From the IMG/VR virus record IMGVR_UViG_3300021364_000065, positions 1 to 38,325 of that record: a DNA stretch of 38,325 nucleotides; one strand, written 5' to 3'. The notes below the pieces were generated by a model. The model had not been told where the DNA came from. It ran no database searches and saw nothing but the letters and a program-made list of their open reading frames with translations. The translations under genes were made by a program, and so were the position numbers. Position 1 is the stretch's first letter. Each line of letters starts with the position of its first letter. Below, piece by piece: positions 5,705 through 12,702 of this stretch. This DNA comes from a virus.

Positions 5705-7042
5705 CATTTCTGGAAATACTTGTTTATGATCAACTCCACGTCTGCGTCCTTGTTCTTCAAAGAAGTTGTGGAAATCTCTACGTCCCTGTATAACTTTTTC
5801 TAACGGATATTCTGTTGTATCCATATAATCAACAACACGTCTAAACTTTTCATATTCAATAGTGCTAAATGCATCTTTGCGATTGTCATCTACATTTTCT
5901 TTTATAAACTGCAAATGGTCACGCATATAGCTCATGTAGTTGTTAGGCAAAATGTTGATATCATATTGCAACGGCTCTTTAAGGTGCGGTGTATCAAAAC
6001 CCAAACGTTGCCATCTGTGTGTTTCAACATCATTATATTTTGCACGCCATTCTAATATCTTTTCTAATAGTGTGCGGAATGTTGTTACACTGAATATGTT
6101 AAAGGTAATCATCAACACCATAGGTGCTTCACAATTACGCATAAAATAATCCAAGTTGCGTTCAAACACTTCAATGTCTAATCCGTCACGTATATACTCT
6201 GCACGTTTACCCCAAGTGTCAATACTTGTAAACATTTTGAAGCGTCTGATCTTGTTATTTGTTAACAAGTCATTTACACGGTTTGTAAACTTTTCTAACT
6301 GTTTTGGTTTGCCACCTAAATTGCTATTGCAGTTTAGTTCTAGTTCTGGTTTAGGATCTGCGTCCAACATATCAAACAGTTTGTATGTACTTTGTTGTAT
6401 TGTTGGCTCGCCGCCTGTAATTCGTAATATATGCAATTCTTTGCTTAATTCAGGCCACCATTTCCAAAAAGCATCTAAATATGGATTGTTTTCTTCTTCA
6501 AAAATTTGGAACCAGTCAATATCACATCTGTGATTTTTTACATTTGTGTAAGGTCCATGCTGTTTAATTTCTTGATAGTATCTACTACTGGCTTTTGGAT
6601 GACAATATCCACAACGAAAATTACACTCGTTACCAAAAGAAACTTCTAAATATTCTGGATTGACGTCAAACTCTGCACCACCTTCTTTTACAGCATTTAG
6701 CCTATGCTTGAAAAAAATAGTTTGATTACGTTGCTTTCTATCACTAACATAGTCTTTGCCAAGTGCTTCAATTTTCCAACAATAGTTACACCCAGCAGGT
6801 TGTTCACCACGCATCATAGCAGCACGTTCTTGTTTCTTTTGTGCTGTATTGTGTATTGCACTTGGATTTTCTAATAAGGGTGCTGTGTCAATCTTATGCG
6901 GAGCAGGGTGGTAACAACTGTGTGTTTCACCTGTTTGAAAATATATGTTTGCGTGATACCATTTGGCAAAACAAAATGTAGGAGATATTTCCTGCGTAAT
7001 TTTATCAATACGCTTGATTTCTTCGCTTTCGCTACGCTCCAT
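5669..7042 (-). CDS. Radical SAM enzyme with N-terminal twitch-like cysteine region
   Basis: 457 aa. The radical SAM cluster motif is C140-x3-C144-x2-C147 (NECNFRCGYCHPK), followed by ITGGEP (208-213), the SAM-binding GGE motif. Upstream are four more cysteines, C24, C43, C85 and C88 (FCFAKW, SCYHP, CNYCW), in a pattern like a SPASM/twitch auxiliary-cluster domain but at the N-terminus. This matches the class annotated as twitch domain-containing radical SAM proteins. Such enzymes use a 5'-deoxyadenosyl radical to modify peptides, sugars or other small molecules; the substrate here is unknown. It is the last gene of the operon starting at 10520. Its ATG shares one base with the preceding stop (TAATG), and its 3' end overlaps the convergent gene by 36 bases. 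Being joined to glycosyltransferases, a sugar or glycan target is my preferred inference. Confidence 0.85.
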   Translation of the reverse strand: MERSESEEIKRIDKITQEISPTFCFAKWYHANIYFQTGETHSCYHPAPHKIDTAPLLENPSAIHNTAQKKQERAAMMRGEQPAGCNYCWKIEALGKDYVSDRKQRNQTIFFKHRLNAVKEGGAEFDVNPEYLEVSFGNECNFRCGYCHPKASSRYYQEIKQHGPYTNVKNHRCDIDWFQIFEEENNPYLDAFWKWWPELSKELHILRITGGEPTIQQSTYKLFDMLDADPKPELELNCNSNLGGKPKQLEKFTNRVNDLLTNNKIRRFKMFTSIDTWGKRAEYIRDGLDIEVFERNLDYFMRNCEAPMVLMITFNIFSVTTFRTLLEKILEWRAKYNDVETHRWQRLGFDTPHLKEPLQYDINILPNNYMSYMRDHLQFIKENVDDNRKDAFSTIEYEKFRRVVDYMDTTEYPLEKVIQGRRDFHNFFEEQGRRRGVDHKQVFPEMSDFFELCSKYV

Positions 7043-7959
7043 TAATTTTCTCTATCTAAAAATTTTGTACTGTTGTCTCTAACAGGATTTTGATATACAC
7101 TTTTAAAGAATGCACTTTGCTGTGCATTTAAACATTCCTCTGCAATTGGAATATCTAATTCGTGTATTAATTTTGCACCAAGTTCTTCTGTTTGTTCTTC
7201 CATATCGGCAATGTCTTTATTGCTCCAATAGTCGTTTAGATATTCAAAATCACGTACATTTATATAATCCCAGTCAGTACACATTGTTTTGTACAAACCT
7301 TCTCTTGCACCGTGTATTGCCCAACGTCCGTTTTCTACATCAGCACCTACCATTAACCAAATGTATAATCTGTGCAAGTTTTTCCAGTGATTACGTTTAA
7401 ATCCTTCATAGTCTGGACGCACACCTTGATCTAGTGCCATTTTAACACCTTCACGGAAACCAGCACGCCATGCTTGTTGCGGAGTAGCATTATTATGAAT
7501 AGTGCTAAATGTACCGTTCATTTGAATGTATTGTGTATCCCAACAAAAGTCTACTTGTGCATGTGGATTATCCGACGGTGCATTTTCATGTGTACGCATG
7601 TTAAGCACATGTTGTTTAGGCCAACACTTTAGTCCACCATTTCCATAACTCAATCCATTAATAATATTTTTTGCAGTCCAACTGATAACTTTGTTTGTTA
7701 AATCTGTATTTTCATCAAAGTCAATAACTTGATTCAAAAAGTCATCATTAATAATATTATCAGCATCTACTGTGATAAATCTGTCAGTTGTAGATTTTTC
7801 TGCTGCTGCTTTATGAGCACTGTCGCTGCCTTTTACTCCGCTTACATGTTCAGCCCAAGGACATTTACTAACCAAATCTGCAAAGTTTTTTTCTGCATTT
7901 GGTTCATCATATGACAAGTATATAATATCGTAATCAACAACTCTAAATGTGTTACTCAT
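7042..7959 (-). CDS. Glycosyltransferase-like (GT-A) protein, single-copy paralogue
   Basis: 305 aa. YDIIYLSYDEPNAEKNFADL (10-29) is the strand-loop-helix start of a Rossmann-like GT-A fold, and FITVDADNIINDDFL (61-75) carries a DAD motif (D65, D67) at the usual metal-binding place. INGLSYGNGGLKCWP and AWRAGFREGVKMAL match the protein at 1240-2274, as does the C-terminal pattern of a Gly-Ala-Arg stretch (HGAREGLY against YGARHRNN). It lacks the N-terminal duplicated unit of that paralogue and has its own acidic C-terminal extension (NKDIADMEEQTEELGAKL). The gene overlaps both neighbours (8 bases and 1 base). It probably transfers a sugar from a nucleotide-sugar donor, but donor and acceptor are unknown and the family link rests on motifs only. 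Confidence 0.75.
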   Translation of the reverse strand: MSNTFRVVDYDIIYLSYDEPNAEKNFADLVSKCPWAEHVSGVKGSDSAHKAAAEKSTTDRFITVDADNIINDDFLNQVIDFDENTDLTNKVISWTAKNIINGLSYGNGGLKCWPKQHVLNMRTHENAPSDNPHAQVDFCWDTQYIQMNGTFSTIHNNATPQQAWRAGFREGVKMALDQGVRPDYEGFKRNHWKNLHRLYIWLMVGADVENGRWAIHGAREGLYKTMCTDWDYINVRDFEYLNDYWSNKDIADMEEQTEELGAKLIHELDIPIAEECLNAQQSAFFKSVYQNPVRDNSTKFLDREN

Positions 7960-8500
7960 TTACTTCCTCAAGATAGTACGAATCAAATCTACGTGTAGTA
8001 TACACAGAAATTGGTGTTCCGTCAAACTCAAAATCATCAGTAAACGACAAAAAATTTCCATCAGTAAATCTTATTAATTTGTAAAGCACATTTGGATCGT
8101 GTTTTTTTGTAATACTAAAATAATAGTTAGATAAATTTACTTTGATATTTTGTTCTTGCAAATCTAATTCAAATTTATCATCTAGCATAATATGCCAAGA
8201 TTTCGTTTTGTTATTTTTAGTAATAATTATTTGTCTTTCTGCAGGTTCTTTTGTGGGAATTTCGTATAAAAAACTCCACATAAGTTTGTCTTCGTCTATT
8301 TGTTTTTGATTTTTTATAATATATTTTTTTTCTATAAAATCAAATTCAACCTTATGTTCTAATAAACTTAATTTTCCCGAAATAAAATCTTCTACTTCAG
8401 AAAACTCCATTTCTAAATTTTTAAATCTATCATCTGGTTTATTTGAAATTTTATATATATTTCCATCACTATTAAAACAGACATATCTAATAATTTTCAT
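7952..8500 (-). CDS. Protein of unknown function in the glycosyltransferase operon
   Basis: 182 aa, not recognised. It is rich in beta-type segments and charged residues with no signal peptide, membrane helix or catalytic motif. The start (KIIRYVCFNSDGNIYKIS) and a later segment (YKLIRFTDGNFLSFTDDF) share an IRY/F-x-DGN pattern, suggesting two related small beta units. The ATG is one base from the stop of the glycosyltransferase upstream, and the end overlaps the next glycosyltransferase by 8 bases, so it is certainly co-transcribed with them. A structural accessory or an acceptor protein are both possible. Confidence 0.65.
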   Translation of the reverse strand: MKIIRYVCFNSDGNIYKISNKPDDRFKNLEMEFSEVEDFISGKLSLLEHKVEFDFIEKKYIIKNQKQIDEDKLMWSFLYEIPTKEPAERQIIITKNNKTKSWHIMLDDKFELDLQEQNIKVNLSNYYFSITKKHDPNVLYKLIRFTDGNFLSFTDDFEFDGTPISVYTTRRFDSYYLEEVNE

Positions 8501-8501
8501 T

Positions 8502-9344
8502 TTACAACCCTAAAACTTTTTCATATTTTTTCATAATTTCTAAACTAACAAAATCTTTTTCTGTATAATGAAAAATACCATTTTGTTGATAATTTCCTAT
8601 TTTCATTTTTAAATTATCGTCAATATATACACCAACTCTATCTTGCCATCTATATTGGAAATTTTCTTTCCAATTTTGTACTTTTGGCTTCATGTGAATA
8701 AAACTAGGATATTTTACTTTGCTATTTGTAATTAAACTTTCATTGTCCATTATAACACTTGCAATTGCTGCTGTAAGATCCATACTTGGTCCAGGCAAAT
8801 GTTTTAGCTGATTGTCAATTTGTTTATAAAATTGTTGCCAATTGTTTGTTATTATCTCTAACCAATTGTTAAATTCATGAGCATGATCGCTTTTTTTGAA
8901 CCAATGAAATCCGCTATATAAACTAGGTAAATTATTTTTAAAAAAATGTTTTCTGTAAAAACTATTTTTATTTACACATTCACCTCTATATGTGTATACA
9001 TTACTTGTATAAAATAAATCGTAATTCTTTAAGAATTTAAACCACGCTGACAAATCATCTAATATAAGCATATCAGTATCTATTACCACTGTTTCATTAT
9101 ACGGAATAGCATGATATATTTTCCAACGATTGCTTACTTTCCATTGTTCGTTTGTTGCATGATCGCCCCAAGGTATTTCTACAATATGATCAAAGAGAGG
9201 TTTGTACTTTGTAGGAACAGGATCATTGGTAATTAAACAAATATCACTGTTTTTATTTGTAGCTTTTATACTCATTGCTGCAAGACATGCTTGTCTAATA
9301 TAGTCAAAGTCACTATTTTGTGCAAGCATGGTAAAATTATTCAT
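8502..9344 (-). CDS. Glycosyltransferase-like protein (GT8-type GT-A fold), second copy
   Basis: 280 aa. The N-terminus (FTMLAQNSDFDYIRQACLAA, then SDICLITNDP) is a GT-A-type nucleotide-sugar fold, and NETVVIDTDMLILDD carries a DTD motif (D89, D91). The Met-Asp-Leu-Thr-Ala-Ala helix (SMDLTAAIASVIMDN) and a late FIHMKP segment are in the positions of the acceptor helix and late His seen in GT8-like enzymes. It is clearly related to the gene upstream (9337-10176), which shares VKQ/IRQA, a YDET/YNET-VxxDTD core and a late HM segment, so the two arose by duplication. I chose ATG 9344 over a TTG two codons earlier. GGAG lies 13 bases upstream, inside the preceding gene, which it overlaps by 8 bases. 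Sugar and acceptor are unknown. Confidence 0.78.
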   Translation of the reverse strand: MNNFTMLAQNSDFDYIRQACLAAMSIKATNKNSDICLITNDPVPTKYKPLFDHIVEIPWGDHATNEQWKVSNRWKIYHAIPYNETVVIDTDMLILDDLSAWFKFLKNYDLFYTSNVYTYRGECVNKNSFYRKHFFKNNLPSLYSGFHWFKKSDHAHEFNNWLEIITNNWQQFYKQIDNQLKHLPGPSMDLTAAIASVIMDNESLITNSKVKYPSFIHMKPKVQNWKENFQYRWQDRVGVYIDDNLKMKIGNYQQNGIFHYTEKDFVSLEIMKKYEKVLGL

Positions 9345-10176
9345 TGTCAATTATTCGCTCCAAACTAAATTTATTCATAATATGCAAATTAGTTCCTTTT
9401 GTCTTTACAGCAGTATATTCACCAAATCTATTAGTTTTTTGCACTAATATTTTTATTTCGTCATCAATTATGTCCACTAAAACATCTTTATCAATTGCGT
9501 AGAATTTTTTTCCAGGCAATAATCCAGCAAAATCACCTGTTTGATAACCATTCATAATATGTATAGCAATGCTAAATGCAAAATCATTTCTAAAGACAGT
9601 GGTTCTAAACTGATACATACTACGATAATGCATGTAATTTTTTTCTATATGTTGTAATAAATCAAAAAATATTTTTGTTTCAGCAGTTTTTCTAAAGAAA
9701 AATATAGTAGCCCAATAAAAATCTACACTTGTATCACTAACACGCAAAAATTCAGGTGTTCCGGTATGCGTTCCTATGTGTATTGCATCTTTATAAATTA
9801 AGAAATCTTTTTGCTGTAAGAAACAATTTTTTAAAATATCATTACAAATAATATAGTCTGTGTCCATTACAATTGTTTCGTCATAAGGACTTAAATTATA
9901 AGCATTTACACGATTACTATTATAAAATTTAGCAGTAACATCGTGTAAATCACCGTCGTGATATCTTTTGTTAGTTTCATTATAACTAACAGAATCATGA
10001 ATTATATTATCAAAAACATCTACATAATCTGGAAATTTATCATGTATGTTAATATTTGTAACAATACTAGTTGGTAAATTTAAATACTTTTTTATACGCT
10101 TTGCAAGGAAATATGCTTGTTTTACATAATTTAATGTGCCATTATTATTTGCAAAAAGCAAAACACCTTTATTCAT
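9337..10176 (-). CDS. Glycosyltransferase-like protein (GT8-type GT-A fold), first copy
   Basis: 279 aa. GVLLFANNNGTLNYVKQAYF (4-23) begins the fold; YDETIVMDTDYIICND (98-113) has the DTD motif (D105, D107) that would hold the metal and nucleotide sugar. The FRNDFAFSIAIHIMNG helix and C-terminal LHIMNKFS fit acceptor and late-His elements. An insert at about 128-150 (HIGTHTGTPEFLRVSDTSVD) differs from its paralogue at 8502-9344 and probably changes the substrate. The start ATG overlaps the preceding TGA (ATGA). Soluble, with no membrane segment. The family is inferred from motifs. Confidence 0.78.
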   Translation of the reverse strand: MNKGVLLFANNNGTLNYVKQAYFLAKRIKKYLNLPTSIVTNINIHDKFPDYVDVFDNIIHDSVSYNETNKRYHDGDLHDVTAKFYNSNRVNAYNLSPYDETIVMDTDYIICNDILKNCFLQQKDFLIYKDAIHIGTHTGTPEFLRVSDTSVDFYWATIFFFRKTAETKIFFDLLQHIEKNYMHYRSMYQFRTTVFRNDFAFSIAIHIMNGYQTGDFAGLLPGKKFYAIDKDVLVDIIDDEIKILVQKTNRFGEYTAVKTKGTNLHIMNKFSLERIIDNE

Positions 10177-10520
10177 AGATCAACAATACTTTCAACTGTC
10201 CGGTTTTTCTTTAACTTTGTATACTCATTTAAGTATTTGTTAGAAGATTCAAAATAGGTTGTATAGATTTCTGTAGAAAAATCTTTTAAATTTTCAATCA
10301 TAATTGGTAAGTCATTATCATCAATCAAAATGGTGCTATCTTGTTCTAGAGTGACTAAACTTTGACAAAAACTTACAAGCTCTTTTGTAACTGTAAATTG
10401 TCCACCATTGTAATAATAAACAAGATTTTCTTTATACTGTTCTTTTAACAATCTCTTTTGATTGTTAAGAGTAATCATATAATTACTGTGATCTAATGCT
10501 TTTTGAAGACGTTCGTCCAT
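10173..10520 (-). CDS. Small protein of unknown function, first gene of the glycosyltransferase operon
   Basis: 115 aa, not recognised. It is hydrophilic and looks alpha-helical, with one strand-like stretch (YKENLVYYYNGGQFTVTKEL) and an acidic segment (DSTILIDDNDLP). The pattern could be a small structural or coiled-coil adaptor. The start ATG at 10520 has a strong ribosome-binding sequence (GGAGG, 10526-10530) and follows the sigma70-type promoter at 10543-10571, with a leader of about 16 bases. It is translationally coupled to the first glycosyltransferase by an ATGA overlap. Confidence 0.7.
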   Translation of the reverse strand: MDERLQKALDHSNYMITLNNQKRLLKEQYKENLVYYYNGGQFTVTKELVSFCQSLVTLEQDSTILIDDNDLPIMIENLKDFSTEIYTTYFESSNKYLNEYTKLKKNRTVESIVDL

Positions 10521-10542
10521 AGATACCTCCTACGTGTGTAGT

Positions 10543-10571
10543 AGTATATATTAAAAAAACTGTTGTGTCAA
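10543..10571 (-). promoter_or_regulatory. Sigma70-type promoter for the six-gene glycosyltransferase/radical SAM operon
   Basis: Read on the minus strand: TTGACA, exactly 17 bases, TATACT. The -35 element follows the TAA stop of the fibre-like gene upstream with no gap (TAATTGACA). The predicted start is near 10536. This separates the operon from the late-controlled structural block on the same strand. Confidence 0.8.
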
Positions 10572-11732
10572 TTATAAACTTGAATTTACAACACCTGTCG
10601 GTACTGGTAAAACAATGCCATTATATGTTACACTGTTATAAACAAATGTACTATTTGGTGTTTTGGTGTATACTGTGCTGTTGATTGTTGCTGTTACGCT
10701 TTCATCAACCCTCTGACCAGGATCGCTTTCTCCTGGATAACCAGATTGTCCACTTGTACCAAGATCTCCGTCATCAAATTCTATTTTAAATTGTAGTGCT
10801 GTTGCACTAGAAAATGCACTATTGGTTCTAGCATAAATTCTAAAAAAGTTATCATCATAAATTTCTGCTATTGGTGTTTGTCCAGGATTACCACCTGCTC
10901 TGCCACCACCTTGTTTTTCAAAAACCTTTGTCCAAGTTGTACCACTGCCTATTGTTGGTGCATCATATCCAGTGCCACTTCCTGGACTAATTGCTTCGCA
11001 AACCCAATCAGTTTGATTTCGGCGTCTAAATCTTACAGTTCCGCTGTCGCTTAAAACTTGTGCCCAATCCCAATCCTTACTGTACAAAGTACCTGTGGTA
11101 CCACCTGTAGCACTAGCTTGAAAAAGTATTTCTCCACCAGCGGCTAAAAAATATATTAGATTATTGTGACTTCCAAAATTAACTGTCACTTCGTGTGTAA
11201 TAACTTTTACAGAATCTGCACTACCGCCCCAATTGGCAGTTCTAGTGCTTGCTGTACTGGCTCCCCCACTTGTTTCAAGAGGCTCTAGTCCAGTAAAACT
11301 ACTATTTGGAAATTCAGTGCTTGCATGGTTGAATGCTAAAACATCATCTGCAATAGTATCTAAATCTACTTTGTGCTGCCAGGCAATAGGATCTCTATTT
11401 GTAAAATCTGCATCATTCGGATATGTCAATTTACCTTCAAATTCTGTTGGTGAAATTTCAGCTGATGATGCACCATAACAATGGTTATAACCTGCTTGCA
11501 AATCAAGCCACAGATTAAAATGCTGTTGTTCTGTAACAGTATCACTTACACCAGGTGTACTACCTCCAACAACATTACCACTAGTAAATGATCTACCATA
11601 CCCACCAGATGTTGTCAATGGCGTGGTTAACGAACCATAATCATTATATACACTAACATTACCCAATCGACCTGCAATAAGTTCTCTAATTGAATTATAA
11701 TGTTGTGCTAATATTGGGGTATTTTGAGCCAT
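10572..11732 (-). CDS. Virion structural protein, fibre-like, paralogue of the next gene upstream
   Basis: 386 aa. A short N-terminal helix region (ILAQHYNSIRELIAGRLG) is followed by low-complexity Gly/Ser/Thr segments and beta-rich domains. It shares several blocks with the 301-aa protein upstream: a WGG start, a VTVNFGSHNN segment, an AAGGEILFQA block, DWAQVLSDSGTVRFRR, and a late FKIEFDDGDLGTSG. No enzyme motifs or signal peptide. AAAGGA lies seven bases before the ATG. Position at the end of the structural block and composition suggest a tail-fibre or baseplate-associated protein; the exact place in the virion is unknown. It has its own sigma70-like promoter, unlike the other structural genes. 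Confidence 0.7.
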   Translation of the reverse strand: MAQNTPILAQHYNSIRELIAGRLGNVSVYNDYGSLTTPLTTSGGYGRSFTSGNVVGGSTPGVSDTVTEQQHFNLWLDLQAGYNHCYGASSAEISPTEFEGKLTYPNDADFTNRDPIAWQHKVDLDTIADDVLAFNHASTEFPNSSFTGLEPLETSGGASTASTRTANWGGSADSVKVITHEVTVNFGSHNNLIYFLAAGGEILFQASATGGTTGTLYSKDWDWAQVLSDSGTVRFRRRNQTDWVCEAISPGSGTGYDAPTIGSGTTWTKVFEKQGGGRAGGNPGQTPIAEIYDDNFFRIYARTNSAFSSATALQFKIEFDDGDLGTSGQSGYPGESDPGQRVDESVTATINSTVYTKTPNSTFVYNSVTYNGIVLPVPTGVVNSSL

Positions 11733-11743
11733 TTAAAATCCTT

Positions 11744-11761
11744 TTGTATATTTTAATACAA
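11744..11761. promoter_or_regulatory. Inverted repeat TTGTAT/ATACAA framing the -10 element, possible operator
   Basis: The two 6-base arms TTGTAT (11744-11749) and ATACAA (11756-11761) form a perfect inverted repeat with exactly the -10 hexamer between them. This geometry suits a repressor dimer covering the promoter. It is short and AT-rich, so chance cannot be excluded. Confidence 0.35.
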
Positions 11762-11778
11762 ATTCTCCTGCTTGTCAA
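11750..11778 (-). promoter_or_regulatory. Sigma70-type promoter before the 386-aa fibre-like gene
   Basis: Read on the minus strand: TTGACA, 17 bases, TAAAAT, with the -35 element again directly behind the TAA of the gene upstream (TAATTGACA). The predicted start is near 11743, giving a leader of about 10 bases with an AAAGGA ribosome-binding site. Confidence 0.6.
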
Positions 11779-12684
11779 TTACAAATCACTTGTTTTTGCG
11801 TAACTAGGCGCATCATTTTCCACATAACTACCTGCTGCTCTAAAATGAACTATAGAACTTGTTAAAAATCCAGCTACATATTCATCTGCTCCACCTGTTC
11901 CTACATCTTGATCCCAAAAAACAATGTTAAAAGTAATTGTTGAAGAATTTTTTTGCTTCGCTTCTATATACCATTGATTTTCTGAATAAGTTCCTGTTGG
12001 ATCGCCTTCTTTTAAATATATTTTTTGAAATGTCTCTGTTAAATCTTCATTACCTATTGCGTAAGCTGTTCCACTTCCTGTAGTAACAGTAGCAGCTCTA
12101 CCAAATTGTATCTGTCCAGAGTTGGATAACATAGTTTGCCAGTCTTGATTTTTTGCTAAATTTGTATCAGCAGGAACATTTGATATATCTAAAAAGGCTT
12201 CAAATCTTATTTGACCGCCAGCATTAAAAAATCCTCTTCTTTCGTTAGAATTTTGAAAAGAAACATCTACAGTATGGTTAATCTGTTGTGGTAATGATGT
12301 GCCACCCCACGGTGCTGTTGCACCATTTTTTTCACTGTTTGCTCCGGAAACCTCTGTGGTAGATTGAGTTAGATCTATAATAAATCTATCTGCTTCAACT
12401 TCTGCAATTAAAGTTTCGTACGCAGCATACAAAGCTTCAGTAATTTCATCATCGGTTGTGACTGTAATAACAGTTGTAGGTTCTCTGCCATTAATGTGCG
12501 TATATACTTTACCAAAATCTATACGCAAATCATTCATATGATCAGCTCTAATTGTTGTACCTATAGGTTGTGGCGAAGAATTTACATTTTGGTTATATCC
12601 TTTATCTCCAGAACCTACTCCTAAAAGTGCTGCTATTCTGCCTTGTAATTCATTATATCTAGCTGCTGAAATTATTTCTGCCAT
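11779..12684 (-). CDS. Virion structural protein, fibre-like, paralogue of the next gene downstream
   Basis: 301 aa. The N-terminus (IISAARYNELQGRIAALLG) is a short amphipathic helix like that of its downstream paralogue. Further shared blocks are HTVDVSFQNSNERRGFF, NAGGQIRFEAFL, WQTMLSNSGQIQFGR and FNIVFWDQDVGTGG. It lacks the first Gly/Ser-rich stretch of the longer paralogue. Composition is beta-rich and polar, as in tail-fibre and baseplate decoration proteins. AGGAGA precedes the ATG by about seven bases. Its exact place in the virion is unknown; the pair likely arose by tandem duplication. Confidence 0.7.
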   Translation of the reverse strand: MAEIISAARYNELQGRIAALLGVGSGDKGYNQNVNSSPQPIGTTIRADHMNDLRIDFGKVYTHINGREPTTVITVTTDDEITEALYAAYETLIAEVEADRFIIDLTQSTTEVSGANSEKNGATAPWGGTSLPQQINHTVDVSFQNSNERRGFFNAGGQIRFEAFLDISNVPADTNLAKNQDWQTMLSNSGQIQFGRAATVTTGSGTAYAIGNEDLTETFQKIYLKEGDPTGTYSENQWYIEAKQKNSSTITFNIVFWDQDVGTGGADEYVAGFLTSSIVHFRAAGSYVENDAPSYAKTSDL

Positions 12685-12702
12685 TATTATCTCCTAATGT
12701 AC

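Noticed and set aside
5702-5730. ATTTC-TG-GAAAT near the convergent ends as a terminator
   Set aside because: The loop is only two bases, the stem is five AT-rich pairs, and no T-run follows.
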